NCBI RefSeq assembly: GCF_003862495.1
Contig: NZ_RRCH01000012.1
Coordinates: forward strand, 1-64,000
Length of the DNA: 64,000 bases
Direction: 5' to 3'
Source of the DNA: Halocatena pleomorpha
GTDB lineage: Archaea > Halobacteriota > Halobacteria > Halobacteriales > Haloarculaceae
Under the pieces are notes generated by a model. The model was not told the DNA's origin and made no database searches. It saw only the letters and a program-made list of their open reading frames with translations. The position numbers and the translations under genes were made by a program. This document shows positions 1 through 8,852 of the stretch, piece after piece. The stretch's first letter is position 1; every line of letters begins with the position of its first letter.

Positions 1-179
1 GCGTGAGTGCCCCGTTGGCCGACGTGACGAGCGATTCCATCGCCGCAAGCGTGGGCGACGTAGCGGTCGACCTTCAAGCCGCGGGCGTCGATCGCTCCTC
101 GTCCTCGCTGTCGCTCCGGCTCAACTTCTGGGGCGGTGGCAGTTCCACACTCCAGATCGAGGAGGTCCGTCTCCAGTAG
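1..179 (+). CDS. 3' end of a secreted protein with a C-terminal carbohydrate-binding-like domain (partial)
   Basis: The gene starts before the window. Only the last 58 codons are visible, read from base 3 and ending at TAG 177-179. The peptide is nearly the same as the C-terminus of the GH12 enzyme at 2742-4142: 179 bases align without gaps to 3964-4142, with about 21 mismatches by my count. The same domain ends the GH5 at 230-2557, so the missing part is probably another Tat-exported glycoside hydrolase, though no catalytic residue is visible. The next gene starts 50 nt downstream on the same strand, consistent with one operon. Confidence 0.85.
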   Translation, partial: VSAPLADVTSDSIAASVGDVAVDLQAAGVDRSSSSLSLRLNFWGGGSSTLQIEEVRLQ

Positions 180-229
180 AGCGGCCGGTCTAGCCACTGC
201 GTGATCGCAACCAACCCAACAACGAACCC

Positions 230-2557
230 ATGACCCACGATAGACGAACAACTGAGACGGGATCGAATCATGACCGAGTCGTCGACACGCTGTCCCGACG
301 CGATGTCCTGAGATCCACGGTAGCAGCCGGTGCGCTCGCTGCCGGCATCGGAACCAGTGCCGTCGGCACAGCGGGAGCCGAGGTGATCCCGACGCCGCCG
401 CTGCACGTCGACGGCAATCTGATCAAGGATCCGGACGGCGCGACGGTCAAAATTCGCGGTATCAACATCGCTGACCCAAAGCGAATCAACGTGACGGCCG
501 AGGCACGCGGGAAGACGGCCGAGCAGGTTGTCACAATGCTGACCGATACGAGCCGGGATTGGCACTCCCGTGCGATCCGGATTCCGGTCCAGCCTGTCGA
601 TATCGGTGAGCATTCCCCCGGTCAGGGACCGCCGCCAGTGGCGTTCACCCAGAGTCAGTTAGAGAGTTATCTCACGAATCACCTCGATCCACTGATCGAG
701 CACTGTTTATCGCGGGGCGTGTACGCCATCATCGACTATCACCGTCACCGTGATGTTCAGTGGACCGATACGTCGCTTCACGACGAGATCGAACTGTTCT
801 GGGAGACGGTTGCCCCAAGGTACGCTGACCAGCCCCACGTCATGTACGAGTTGTACAACGAGCCACAAGAACCCGGTATGTGGGGCGATCCTACACAAAG
901 TTCGAACTGGGCCGACGTGTGGCGCAACTGGAAATCGACCGCCCAGCCGTGGGTTGATCTGATCCGATCGCACGCGCCGGACACCCTCGTCCTGATCGGC
1001 TCGCCAAGCTGGGCCCAGAGTCCGGAAGGGGCGCTCGTCGAACCGTTCGATGGTAGCAATCTGGCGTACACCTATCACGTCTATCCAGGTCATCAGGTGA
1101 GCCAGCCAAGTTGCCACTGTTGGGATGACGCCACGGTGAACGGGGAGGGCGTCGCCAGCGTGTACGAGGAGTATCCGCTGTTTGTCACTGAGTTCGGCTG
1201 GCAAGAGGGTGGCGGGCAGTGGATCGGCGGCACGGACACCTTCGGCACGGCGTTTCTCGATTGGCTGGAACAAAGCGACGGCATCCACTGGACGGCATGG
1301 TGTGGTGATCCAGTGTGGTTGCCTGCGACGTTCGATACGCCGTTCACTGACAGCAGCTGGGAGGACAACATCGGAAACCCCTATGAGGAGACGGTTCCGA
1401 CGGAGTGCTCGAACCTCCCGTGTGAGTGGTCGCTACTCACCGGAGACGGATACATGGGTGACAACGTTAAGAACATCCTGTATGATCTCCGAAACGACAG
1501 TCCGCCGACCGTTCCCTACGACCAGCAGACACCGCCGACGCCGTCGGGACTCACTGTTGGGGGTGTGACTGAAACCACCGTCGACGTATCGTGGTCGGCC
1601 GTGACCGACGCCGGCGACGCCGGCTTGAGTCACTACAACGTGTATTTCGACGGCGAAAAACACACGGACGTTCCGGCGGGCACGACGAGCGCGACGATCT
1701 CGGGTCTCGTCTCAGACACGACGTACACGATCGGTGTGAGTGCGGTCGACCGCGCTCGTAACGAGTCATCGACAGTGACGGCGCAAGCGACGACCGACAT
1801 CTTCGAGGACTCGACGGCCCCGTCGGTGCCGGGGAGCGTCTCCTCACCATCGACCACCTATCGGTCGGTCACGCTCTCTTGGGACGCGTCGACTGACGCG
1901 GGCGACGCCGAGACGGCTGGTCTGTCCCATTACAACGTTTATGTTGACGGTAGCAAAGAAACCGAAATCGCGGCCGGGACGACCGAGACCACCCTGACCG
2001 GGCTGGATTCCGACACCACTTACGAGATCGGTGTGAGTGCGGTCGACCGAGCTGGTAACGAGTCCGCACGAGCGACACTGTCGGTGACGACCGAGTTGGC
2101 CGCCGCCGGTCCGGACGACCTGCTGATCAACGATTATGACGGCTCGCCAGCGTGGCCTGACTCGAATGATCTCGGCAACTGGACCGGAGCGGGCGGCTTC
2201 GAGAGCATCGGCGTCACCGACGGCACACTGCGAGTCGACTACGACGGGAGCGGCTGGTACGGCACGCAACTCTCCCAAGATATCACCGAGTATCCGATCC
2301 TTCGGATGAAAGTCGTCGGTGACAACGGTGGGGAACACCGGGACATCCAGCTCGATTTCGGCGGTGTTCTGGGAATGTTGAACCAGCTGACCGACGACAC
2401 GATCGAAACGACGCCAACGATCGTGTCGGTGGATCTCGCGGCCGCTGGTGTGGACCTCGCCTCACCGGGACAGCTCAACCTCAAGTTCTACAACGGGGGC
2501 AACAGCGCTATCGAGATTGAGGAACTGTGGCTCGAACACGACGGAAGTAGCGACTGA
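230..2557 (+). CDS. Tat-exported GH5 endoglucanase-type enzyme with two FN3 domains and a C-terminal carbohydrate-binding-like domain
   Basis: A 775-residue secreted enzyme expected to cut beta-1,4-glucan or a related polysaccharide outside the cell. A Tat motif (SRRDVLR, about residues 22-28) precedes a hydrophobic stretch ending in alanines. The GH5 domain spans about residues 55-420. Glu211 in YNEP fits the acid/base and Glu321 in VTEFGW the nucleophile. Two fibronectin type III domains follow at about 434-522 and 529-619. Residues about 630-775 form a domain starting with INDYDG that is shared with the GH12 neighbour and the gene ending at 179. Substrate is inferred from the family; mannan or xyloglucan are possible. 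Just beyond the TGA stop, the same frame still encodes a relic of this domain's tail. Confidence 0.93.
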   Translation: MTHDRRTTETGSNHDRVVDTLSRRDVLRSTVAAGALAAGIGTSAVGTAGAEVIPTPPLHVDGNLIKDPDGATVKIRGINIADPKRINVTAEARGKTAEQVVTMLTDTSRDWHSRAIRIPVQPVDIGEHSPGQGPPPVAFTQSQLESYLTNHLDPLIEHCLSRGVYAIIDYHRHRDVQWTDTSLHDEIELFWETVAPRYADQPHVMYELYNEPQEPGMWGDPTQSSNWADVWRNWKSTAQPWVDLIRSHAPDTLVLIGSPSWAQSPEGALVEPFDGSNLAYTYHVYPGHQVSQPSCHCWDDATVNGEGVASVYEEYPLFVTEFGWQEGGGQWIGGTDTFGTAFLDWLEQSDGIHWTAWCGDPVWLPATFDTPFTDSSWEDNIGNPYEETVPTECSNLPCEWSLLTGDGYMGDNVKNILYDLRNDSPPTVPYDQQTPPTPSGLTVGGVTETTVDVSWSAVTDAGDAGLSHYNVYFDGEKHTDVPAGTTSATISGLVSDTTYTIGVSAVDRARNESSTVTAQATTDIFEDSTAPSVPGSVSSPSTTYRSVTLSWDASTDAGDAETAGLSHYNVYVDGSKETEIAAGTTETTLTGLDSDTTYEIGVSAVDRAGNESARATLSVTTELAAAGPDDLLINDYDGSPAWPDSNDLGNWTGAGGFESIGVTDGTLRVDYDGSGWYGTQLSQDITEYPILRMKVVGDNGGEHRDIQLDFGGVLGMLNQLTDDTIETTPTIVSVDLAAAGVDLASPGQLNLKFYNGGNSAIEIEELWLEHDGSSD

Positions 2558-2662
2558 GGCAGAGTGACCTCCTACGCTACGCTACTGCACGTACGCGATC
2601 AACAGGACATCTGGCAAGACGGCAACTCGACACTCGATATCGAGGAGGTCAAGCTCGACTAA
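2558..2662 (+). pseudogene. Relic of a C-terminal carbohydrate-binding-like domain tail, in frame after the GH5 stop
   Basis: Reading on from the TGA at 2555-2557 in the same frame gives 34 open codons to a TAA at 2660-2662. The last residues (NSTLDIEEVKLD) match the characteristic end of the neighbouring domain (SSTLQIEEIALV in the GH12, NSAIEIEELWLE in this GH5). I read this as a fossil of a second domain copy left by recombination between repeats. Alternatively the GH5 once ended at 2662 and a nearer stop was acquired. It has no start codon or RBS of its own. Confidence 0.6.
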
Positions 2663-2741
2663 CACACGACCATTCCAACCCACTGATCGACCTGTCCGAT
2701 CGACGGACGGTGAAACGGTGGGTTCTGTGAACACGAAAAAC

Positions 2742-4142
2742 ATGACACAAGACAATCACAATACTGACACGACGGACGACCGATCGACCGACGGCACTCG
2801 GTCCTCGTGGCACCGCCTATCGGGCGTGTTCGAGGACAGTTCTCGACGAGAGTTCCTGAGAGCCGGTGCCGCTATTGGCGCTGGTGGTCTCGCACTCGGG
2901 CTTGGAAACACCGCGACGGCTGCGAAGGTTGAGGAGATATGCAACTCGGATTACGGCACGATTGACGTTGCCGACGGCTTTACACTGATGGACAACCGAT
3001 GGGGGAATCAGAACGCTCACCAGTGTATCTGGTACAATGACGACGGGAGCTATGGATACGATTTTGACGCCTCGAACACGGGTGGCGGAATCAACTACCC
3101 CGAGGTGTTCATCGGGACGCGTCCGTGGGGTGCCAGCACAGGCGTTGTCGAGTTCCCCATTCAGCGCCACGACGTTGATGAGTTCGTGATGGAGGTGGAT
3201 GCCGACCTCGATATCTCCGGCGGTGAGTGGGACTGGGCCGAGGAGTGGTGGCTAATGGAGCAACCCCCCACCCAACAGCCCGAGACTCACCAGTACGAAG
3301 TCATGTTGCTTCTCGACTGGGGTGGCGGCCACGACCACGGTGCGGTACAAGATCCCAGCGCGTGGACCGATCGATTCGGCAACACGATCGACCTTTGGAC
3401 CACCTACGACTCCGGCGGTACGGACGCCTATTTCTACATCTTCCGGATTCAGGGTGGTCACGACGGCGGGAAGATCGATATGGCGGAGATCGTTGAATAT
3501 CTCAGTAGCAACGAGGGCGTTAGAGGCGATCTGTGGCTTTCTGGCATCGAACTCGGGAACGAGTACTGGGCAGGTGCTGTCGGAGAAACCACGTACAACA
3601 CGTTCAACGTCACAATCAATGGCTCAACGTACACCAGTGGGACCGGTGACGGTGGCTCCCCGCCGACCGATACGCCGACGGACACGCCGACTGATACACC
3701 GGGCGACGGATTGGTGATCAACGATTACGACGGCGATCCGTCGTGGTCGAGCAACACGAACGACCTGGGTCAGTGGTGCGGCGCTGGGTCGTTCGCCAAC
3801 GGGAGCGGCACCGTCAGCAACGGGGCGCTCGTCCTGGAATACGACAACGGCGGGTGGTACCAAGAGCAGCTCAACCAGTCGGTCACCGACTACTCGACGC
3901 TGGTCTTGCGCGTGAGCGGTGCCAGCGGTGGCGAAGAGAGCGACATCACCGTCGAGATGGGTGGCGTGAGTGCTCCGTTGGCCGACGTGACGAGCGATTC
4001 CATCGCCACGAATATGAGCGACGTGGCGATCGATCTTCAAGCCGCGGGCGTCGATCGCTCCTCGTCCTCGCTGTCGCTCCGACTCAACTTCTGGGGCGGT
4101 GGCAGTTCCACACTCCAGATCGAGGAAATCGCCCTAGTGTAA
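2742..4142 (+). CDS. Tat-exported GH12 endoglucanase/xyloglucanase-type enzyme with C-terminal carbohydrate-binding-like domain
   Basis: A 466-residue secreted beta-glucanase of family GH12. The ATG at 2742 is preferred because sibling genes also begin MT(H/Q); an in-frame GTG at 2718 would add 8 residues. The Tat motif SRREFLR lies at residues 34-40. The GH12 fold is suggested by NRWG near the mature N-terminus, YEVMLLL with Glu186 as likely nucleophile, and GNEYW with Glu274 as likely acid/base. A threonine/proline linker (repeats of PTDT) leads to the INDYDG-type domain at about 324-466. The enzyme lies between two GH5 genes on the same strand, as expected for a glucan-degradation operon. 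Specificity (cellulose, xyloglucan or mixed-linkage glucan) cannot be read from sequence. Confidence 0.88.
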   Translation: MTQDNHNTDTTDDRSTDGTRSSWHRLSGVFEDSSRREFLRAGAAIGAGGLALGLGNTATAAKVEEICNSDYGTIDVADGFTLMDNRWGNQNAHQCIWYNDDGSYGYDFDASNTGGGINYPEVFIGTRPWGASTGVVEFPIQRHDVDEFVMEVDADLDISGGEWDWAEEWWLMEQPPTQQPETHQYEVMLLLDWGGGHDHGAVQDPSAWTDRFGNTIDLWTTYDSGGTDAYFYIFRIQGGHDGGKIDMAEIVEYLSSNEGVRGDLWLSGIELGNEYWAGAVGETTYNTFNVTINGSTYTSGTGDGGSPPTDTPTDTPTDTPGDGLVINDYDGDPSWSSNTNDLGQWCGAGSFANGSGTVSNGALVLEYDNGGWYQEQLNQSVTDYSTLVLRVSGASGGEESDITVEMGGVSAPLADVTSDSIATNMSDVAIDLQAAGVDRSSSSLSLRLNFWGGGSSTLQIEEIALV

Positions 4143-4169
4143 CTGCAACTCCAACGATAATTACTATAA

Positions 4170-5354
4170 ATGACACAAAACGAACGAGTGCACGGCAGCG
4201 ATACGACAATTCAGGGTAACGTTGTTTCCCGGCGTGACGTTTTAGGTGCGGCGGCTGCTGGTGCTGTGGCGTTCACCGCGCCCGGCGTCGTCGGCAGCGC
4301 GGCTGCAGGGATTCCGACGCCGTGGCTCCATCGAGACGGCAATCTGATCAAGGATCCCAGCGGCAACACAGTGATCCTTCGTGGGGTCAACGTTCCTGAT
4401 CCAAAGCGGATGGACACCAAAGCGTTCCGTCCGGATGCAGATGAAACGATCCAGCGGGTGACGAACGACAGTGATGACTGGTACGCCCGCGTCGTCCGGC
4501 TCCCGGTGCAGCCCGTCGACATCGGTGACCACAGTCCTGGCGGGATCCCGCCGGTGCCTGGCTTTACGAAGCGCCAACTGGAGCGCTACGTCAGCGAGCA
4601 TCTCCGTCCAGCGGTCGATGTCTGTGCCGAACAAGGGGTATACTGCATCGTCGATTATCACCGCCACCGTGGTCAAGACGATTCACACGCGTACACTAGT
4701 CAGGGAATCCACGACGAACTCACGATGTTCTGGGAGACGGTTGCTCCGGAGTTCGCTGCGGACTCACACGTCTTATTCGAGGTGTACAACGAACCGATCC
4801 ATCCGTTCCAAGGGCACTACGACCCGAACGTCGATGTCGATCCGACCGACGACGAAGCGATCGAAACGTGGAATACGTGGAAGGACGCGGCCCAGCCGTG
4901 GGTCGACACGATCCGTGCGAACGCACCGCAGAACGTGATCCTGATCGGCTCGCCACGCTGGTCTCAGTGGACCTATCAGGCACCCAGAAACGAATTCGAC
5001 GGCGACAACCTCGCGTACACGGGCCACGTGTACGCCCATCCGTCTCTCCGACCGCTCTCGACGTACTTCGGTGAACCCTCACAACACGTCCCGGTCTTCA
5101 TGACCGAATTCGGATGGGGCCCCTACGGCGCGGAGTGGCTGAAGGGGACCGCCGAAGTGGAAGGCGAGGAGTTCAAAGCGTTCTTCGAGAACTACGACGT
5201 TCACTGGCAGGTCTGGTGTTTCGACAGCAAGTGGTCGCCCGCAATGCTCGATCACGACTGGTCGGTCAACAGCTACGGCACCTTCTGGCAGGACGTTCTC
5301 GCACAGCGGCGTGGTTCTGATCTCCCTGCAACCGGAGCTACTGGATTCGAATAG
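4170..5354 (+). CDS. Tat-exported single-domain GH5 endoglucanase-type enzyme
   Basis: A 394-residue secreted GH5 that closely resembles the catalytic domain of the enzyme at 230-2557 (shared GNLIKDP, PVQPVDIGDHSPG, VDYHRHR and YNEP segments) but has no FN3 or binding domain. The Tat motif SRRDVLG begins near residue 20. Glu208 in VYNEP is the likely acid/base and Glu313 in MTEFGW the likely nucleophile. The gene starts 28 nt after the GH12 stop and ends 29 nt before the next GH5, so it is probably co-transcribed. Lacking a binding module, it may act on soluble or amorphous glucan. That is an inference. Confidence 0.92.
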   Translation: MTQNERVHGSDTTIQGNVVSRRDVLGAAAAGAVAFTAPGVVGSAAAGIPTPWLHRDGNLIKDPSGNTVILRGVNVPDPKRMDTKAFRPDADETIQRVTNDSDDWYARVVRLPVQPVDIGDHSPGGIPPVPGFTKRQLERYVSEHLRPAVDVCAEQGVYCIVDYHRHRGQDDSHAYTSQGIHDELTMFWETVAPEFAADSHVLFEVYNEPIHPFQGHYDPNVDVDPTDDEAIETWNTWKDAAQPWVDTIRANAPQNVILIGSPRWSQWTYQAPRNEFDGDNLAYTGHVYAHPSLRPLSTYFGEPSQHVPVFMTEFGWGPYGAEWLKGTAEVEGEEFKAFFENYDVHWQVWCFDSKWSPAMLDHDWSVNSYGTFWQDVLAQRRGSDLPATGATGFE

Positions 5355-5383
5355 CGCGACAACAACCCTTCACTCCGAAACCA

Positions 5384-6967
5384 ATGGCACGGAACGATAC
5401 ACCCGAACTGGAATCGAACACCGATCACCGATCCGACGGGACGACCCCTCGACGCAATACCGTCTCACCGACGCTCCGACGCCGAAGCGTCCTGCAAGCG
5501 CTGGGCACTGGCGTGGCGTTCGGATTGTTCGGCGTTGGGTCGACGAGCGGCGCACCGGCCAGCTTCGGTGATGGTGTGAATCTCCAACCCTCCTACTTCT
5601 GTGATGGTGATCAGAACTTAGGCTGGGGTCTAATGAACCAGTATCCGGACATCCAGACGGTGCGGATCGAGATCGAGCCGTTCTCGTTTAACGAGATCGC
5701 AACGACGCGAGATGATGCGAAACGCTGGATCGACGAGGCTGCCAGTCACGGATACGACGTGATCGCGAGCTACCACCACTATCCGGACAACGGGTCGGCT
5801 GACTCACAGGCGCTACAGTCTGCAGCCGATTGGTGGGTGGAACAGTACGACTACCTCACACAAGACTCGTCGATCACTATCAACATGATGAACGAGTGGG
5901 GTGACCACACCGTCACCGCTGGTCAGTACGCATCGGCGTACAACGACGCGATCAGTACGGTGCGCGATGGCACTGACTACACCGGTCCGATCGTCTGTGA
6001 CGCACCCGGCTGGGGACAGGAAACCCACCGGCTCGCTGACGCCGTCTCACAGATCGACGACGACGATCTCATTCTTTCGGTGCACGTCTATCCGAGCGGG
6101 TGGAACCAGGAGGCAAACGAGGCGCTCCAGCCCGCACACCTGGATATCGTGGACGAAACTGGCTATCCCTGTATGATCGGTGAATTCGGGAACTGGGCGG
6201 CAAACCCCAGCGGGGCCGACTGGTCAGCGATCGTCGATCACGCCAAATCGCTGGGCTGGCCGGTCATCGGCTGGGCATGGAATGGCGACGGATCGGACGA
6301 CCCGATGAACATGTCCTCTCCGTATTGGGGCAATGACTGTGGTGCCACTTCCTACTCGGCGTCGTCGTATTTCAACGTCGTGTACGACAAGCTCGGAAGC
6401 GGTGGCAGCGGTGATGACACGACAGCACCGAGTTCGCCGTCAAACCTGTCTGTCACGGGGACGACGAACTCCTCGGTGTCGCTCGGCTGGGATGGCGCTA
6501 CCGATACTGGTGGTTCGGGGCTGAGCCAGTACGTCATCACCGTGGACGGCAGCCGTGATCACACCGTCTCGGCTGGCACGACGCGCACGACAGTATCCGG
6601 ACTGTCCGCAGGAACGAGCTACGAGATCGGTGTGCGTGCGGTCGACGGCGCAGGCAACGAATCGACGGCGGCCACCGTCACAGCGACGACCGCCGAGAAC
6701 GGTGACTCGGCGGAGCTACTGGCGGAGATCGCTTCAAGCACGACGACGGCGGCGGTGGACGAACGGATCACGTTCCAAGTTGAGGACACGTCGGGCAGCG
6801 GGCAGTGGATCACCGCGTTGGATTGGGCGTTCGGTGACGGCACCACCGCCACGGGATGGTGGAACGAACACGCGTACGACGCGGCTGGCACCTACACCGT
6901 TGCGTTGACCGCGACCGACAACGAAGACGATACGACCACGCACGAAGTCACCATCACTGTCTCATGA
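5384..6967 (+). CDS. Tat-exported GH5 beta-mannanase-type enzyme with FN3 and PKD domains
   Basis: A 527-residue secreted enzyme with a GH5 domain unlike the other three here. NMMNEWG supplies Glu171 as likely acid/base and MIGEFGNWA supplies Glu267 as likely nucleophile. The nearby IGWAWNGDG resembles the WSW(S/K)GN segment of GH5 subfamily 8 mannanases. The Tat signal is LRRRSVL at about 31-37. After a Gly/Ser linker an FN3 domain (about 346-432) and a PKD domain (about 437-527, ending ITVS) follow. Mannan as substrate is inferred from the motif resemblance; glucan remains possible. The FN3-PKD block is almost duplicated in the next gene. Confidence 0.87.
   Translation: MARNDTPELESNTDHRSDGTTPRRNTVSPTLRRRSVLQALGTGVAFGLFGVGSTSGAPASFGDGVNLQPSYFCDGDQNLGWGLMNQYPDIQTVRIEIEPFSFNEIATTRDDAKRWIDEAASHGYDVIASYHHYPDNGSADSQALQSAADWWVEQYDYLTQDSSITINMMNEWGDHTVTAGQYASAYNDAISTVRDGTDYTGPIVCDAPGWGQETHRLADAVSQIDDDDLILSVHVYPSGWNQEANEALQPAHLDIVDETGYPCMIGEFGNWAANPSGADWSAIVDHAKSLGWPVIGWAWNGDGSDDPMNMSSPYWGNDCGATSYSASSYFNVVYDKLGSGGSGDDTTAPSSPSNLSVTGTTNSSVSLGWDGATDTGGSGLSQYVITVDGSRDHTVSAGTTRTTVSGLSAGTSYEIGVRAVDGAGNESTAATVTATTAENGDSAELLAEIASSTTTAAVDERITFQVEDTSGSGQWITALDWAFGDGTTATGWWNEHAYDAAGTYTVALTATDNEDDTTTHEVTITVS
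6413..6967 (+). repeat. FN3-PKD coding repeat, copy 1
   Basis: This 555-bp block aligns without gaps to 8154-8708. The encoded 184 residues differ at about 17 positions by my count. It points to recent duplication or gene conversion between neighbouring glycoside hydrolase genes. Confidence 0.9.
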
Positions 6968-7011
6968 TCGAGAATAGACGCAGAGAATACGACTACCGAA
7001 AAAAGACAACA

Positions 7012-8708
7012 ATGATGGATACGAGACAATCAGCTGACGACGGCGAATTGAGCGACAATGACGGGTATCGTACCGAAATGACGCCGTTTTCTCGGCGCAC
7101 GTTCCTGCAAGCTACTGGTGCTAGTATCGCGGGACTCGCCATCGGAAACGGAGTCGGAACGGGGGCTGCGGCTTCCGGCCGGCTCCATACTGAGGGCCGG
7201 TGGATTCGAGACGCCGACGGCAACGACGTACGCCTCCAAGGGATGGCTCCCGCAGATCCGGGATTTTACCGGCGGTTCCACGCCAAGACGTTCGAGGAGG
7301 TGCTCGAATGGGCGACCGACGAGAGTCGGGGGTGGTATCCGAACGTCGTCCGTCTTCCGTTCACGAAAGACTCAGTCGACCATTTCGGTTTGGAGACCTA
7401 CGTGACTGAGATCATGCGCCCGGCGGTCGATCTCCTCGCAACACGGGGGGTCTACGCGCTGGTCGACTACCATCTCATTCGGCCGTACACACAGGCAGCG
7501 ACCGACGAGTATAACAACGAAAACGATGAGAATCTTGATCCGATCAACGACGTGATGGAGTCGTTTTGGGACCGAGTCGCCTCCGAGTTCGCTGCTGACG
7601 AACACGTCATTTTCGAACTGTTCAACGAGCCGACGCAGCCGGCACTGTACGGCGACGATCCCGGTGCGTGGCAGACGTGGCGCGAGGCAGCCCAGCCGTG
7701 GGTTGATCTGATCCGTTCACACGCGGCGGAGACACCGATCATCATCGGCTCACCGCGGTGGACATCCGTCACTCACATGGCTCCAGAGTACCCCTTCGAT
7801 GGGGAGAACCTGATCTATGCTGGCCACATTTATCCATCGAACGCGCGCCGTCGGAGTTCGACCAGTACTACGGCCAGCCAGCGAATGATGTCCCCGTCGT
7901 TATCACGGAATTCGGCTGGGATCCAGCAGGCGGCAGCGTCGACCAAGGCACTACCTCCGGTTGGGGCGAACCGTTCCGTAACTGGGTCGAAGGCTACGGG
8001 AACATGGGTTGGATCTCGTGGTGTTTCGATGATTCGTGGGCACCGACGTTCTTCGACTCCCCTGATGCGGGTGCCAACGAGCCATGGACGCTGAAGGACG
8101 ACCCTGAACAGATGGGTGGCTACATCAAGACGTGGCTCGGAGGAACGGGGAGTGATGACACGACGGCCCCGACGGCTCCCTCGAACTTGTCGGTCACTGG
8201 GATGACGAACTCCTCGGTGTCGCTCGGCTGGGAGAGCGCTTCAGACGCTGGTGGCTCAGGACTGAGCCAGTACGTCATCACCGTGGACGGCAGCCGTGAT
8301 CACACTGTTTTGGCGGGTACGACGAGCACGACAGTGTCGGGGCTGTCGGCTGGAACGAGCTACGAGATCGGTGTGCGTGCGGTCGACGGCGCAGGCAACG
8401 AATCGGCGGCGGCCACCGTCACAGCGACGACCGCCGAGAACGGTGGCTCGGCGGAGTTACTGGCGGAGATCGCTCCAAGCACGACGACGGCGGCGGTGGG
8501 CGAACGGATCACGTTCCAAGTTGAGGACACGTCGGGCAGCGGGCAGTGGATCACCGCGTTGGATTGGTCGTTCGGTGACGGTACTACTGCCACGGGATGG
8601 TGGAACGAACACGCGTACGACGCGGCTGGCACCTACACCGTTGCGTTGACTGCCACCGACAACGAGAGCGACACCACCACCCACGAGATTACTGTTACCG
8701 TCTCCTAA
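7012..8708 (+). pseudogene. Tat-exported GH5 with FN3-PKD tail, broken by a frameshift in the catalytic domain
   Basis: The first frame runs from ATG 7012 (next codon also ATG) through a Tat signal (SRRTFLQ, residues 27-33), the GH5 core and Glu206 in FNEP, then loses homology after GHIYPSN. Homology resumes in another frame from about 7848 (APSEFDQYYG), reaches the nucleophile segment VITEFGW, and continues through FN3 and PKD to TAA 8706-8708. At 7841-7850 the sequence reads AACGCGCGCCG where AACGCGCCG would restore the frame, so two extra bases in a CG run explain the break. Without repair the product stops at 8094 lacking the nucleophile and both accessory domains. A sequencing error is possible, but otherwise intact domains suggest a young lesion or phase variation. 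Confidence 0.85.
8154..8708 (+). repeat. FN3-PKD coding repeat, copy 2
   Basis: Partner of 6413-6967 at a constant offset of 1741 bp, about 91% identical at protein level by my count. It lies downstream of the frameshift, so it is no longer in frame with its own start codon. Confidence 0.9.
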
Positions 8709-8852
8709 ACCGGACCGCCCTGAACCCTTCGACGGTGTTCCCCCACGCCCCTGTCGAATCGTGATTGACTATATAAGTATAAAACAATAAATTATTAATC
8801 TAGATACTATTTTTAATAGTTAAATTTAAGTTTTAGAAATATAATATATAAT

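Noticed and set aside
74-2484. Several long open frames on the minus strand inside the GH5 gene
   Set aside because: They are complements of a strong, homologous coding sequence in GC-rich DNA, have no start context or family, and are Arg/Pro-rich unlike acidic haloarchaeal proteins.
7836-7860. Programmed ribosomal frameshifting in the split GH5
   Set aside because: No slippery heptamer or downstream structure is apparent. A 2-base excess in a CG run accounts for the break.
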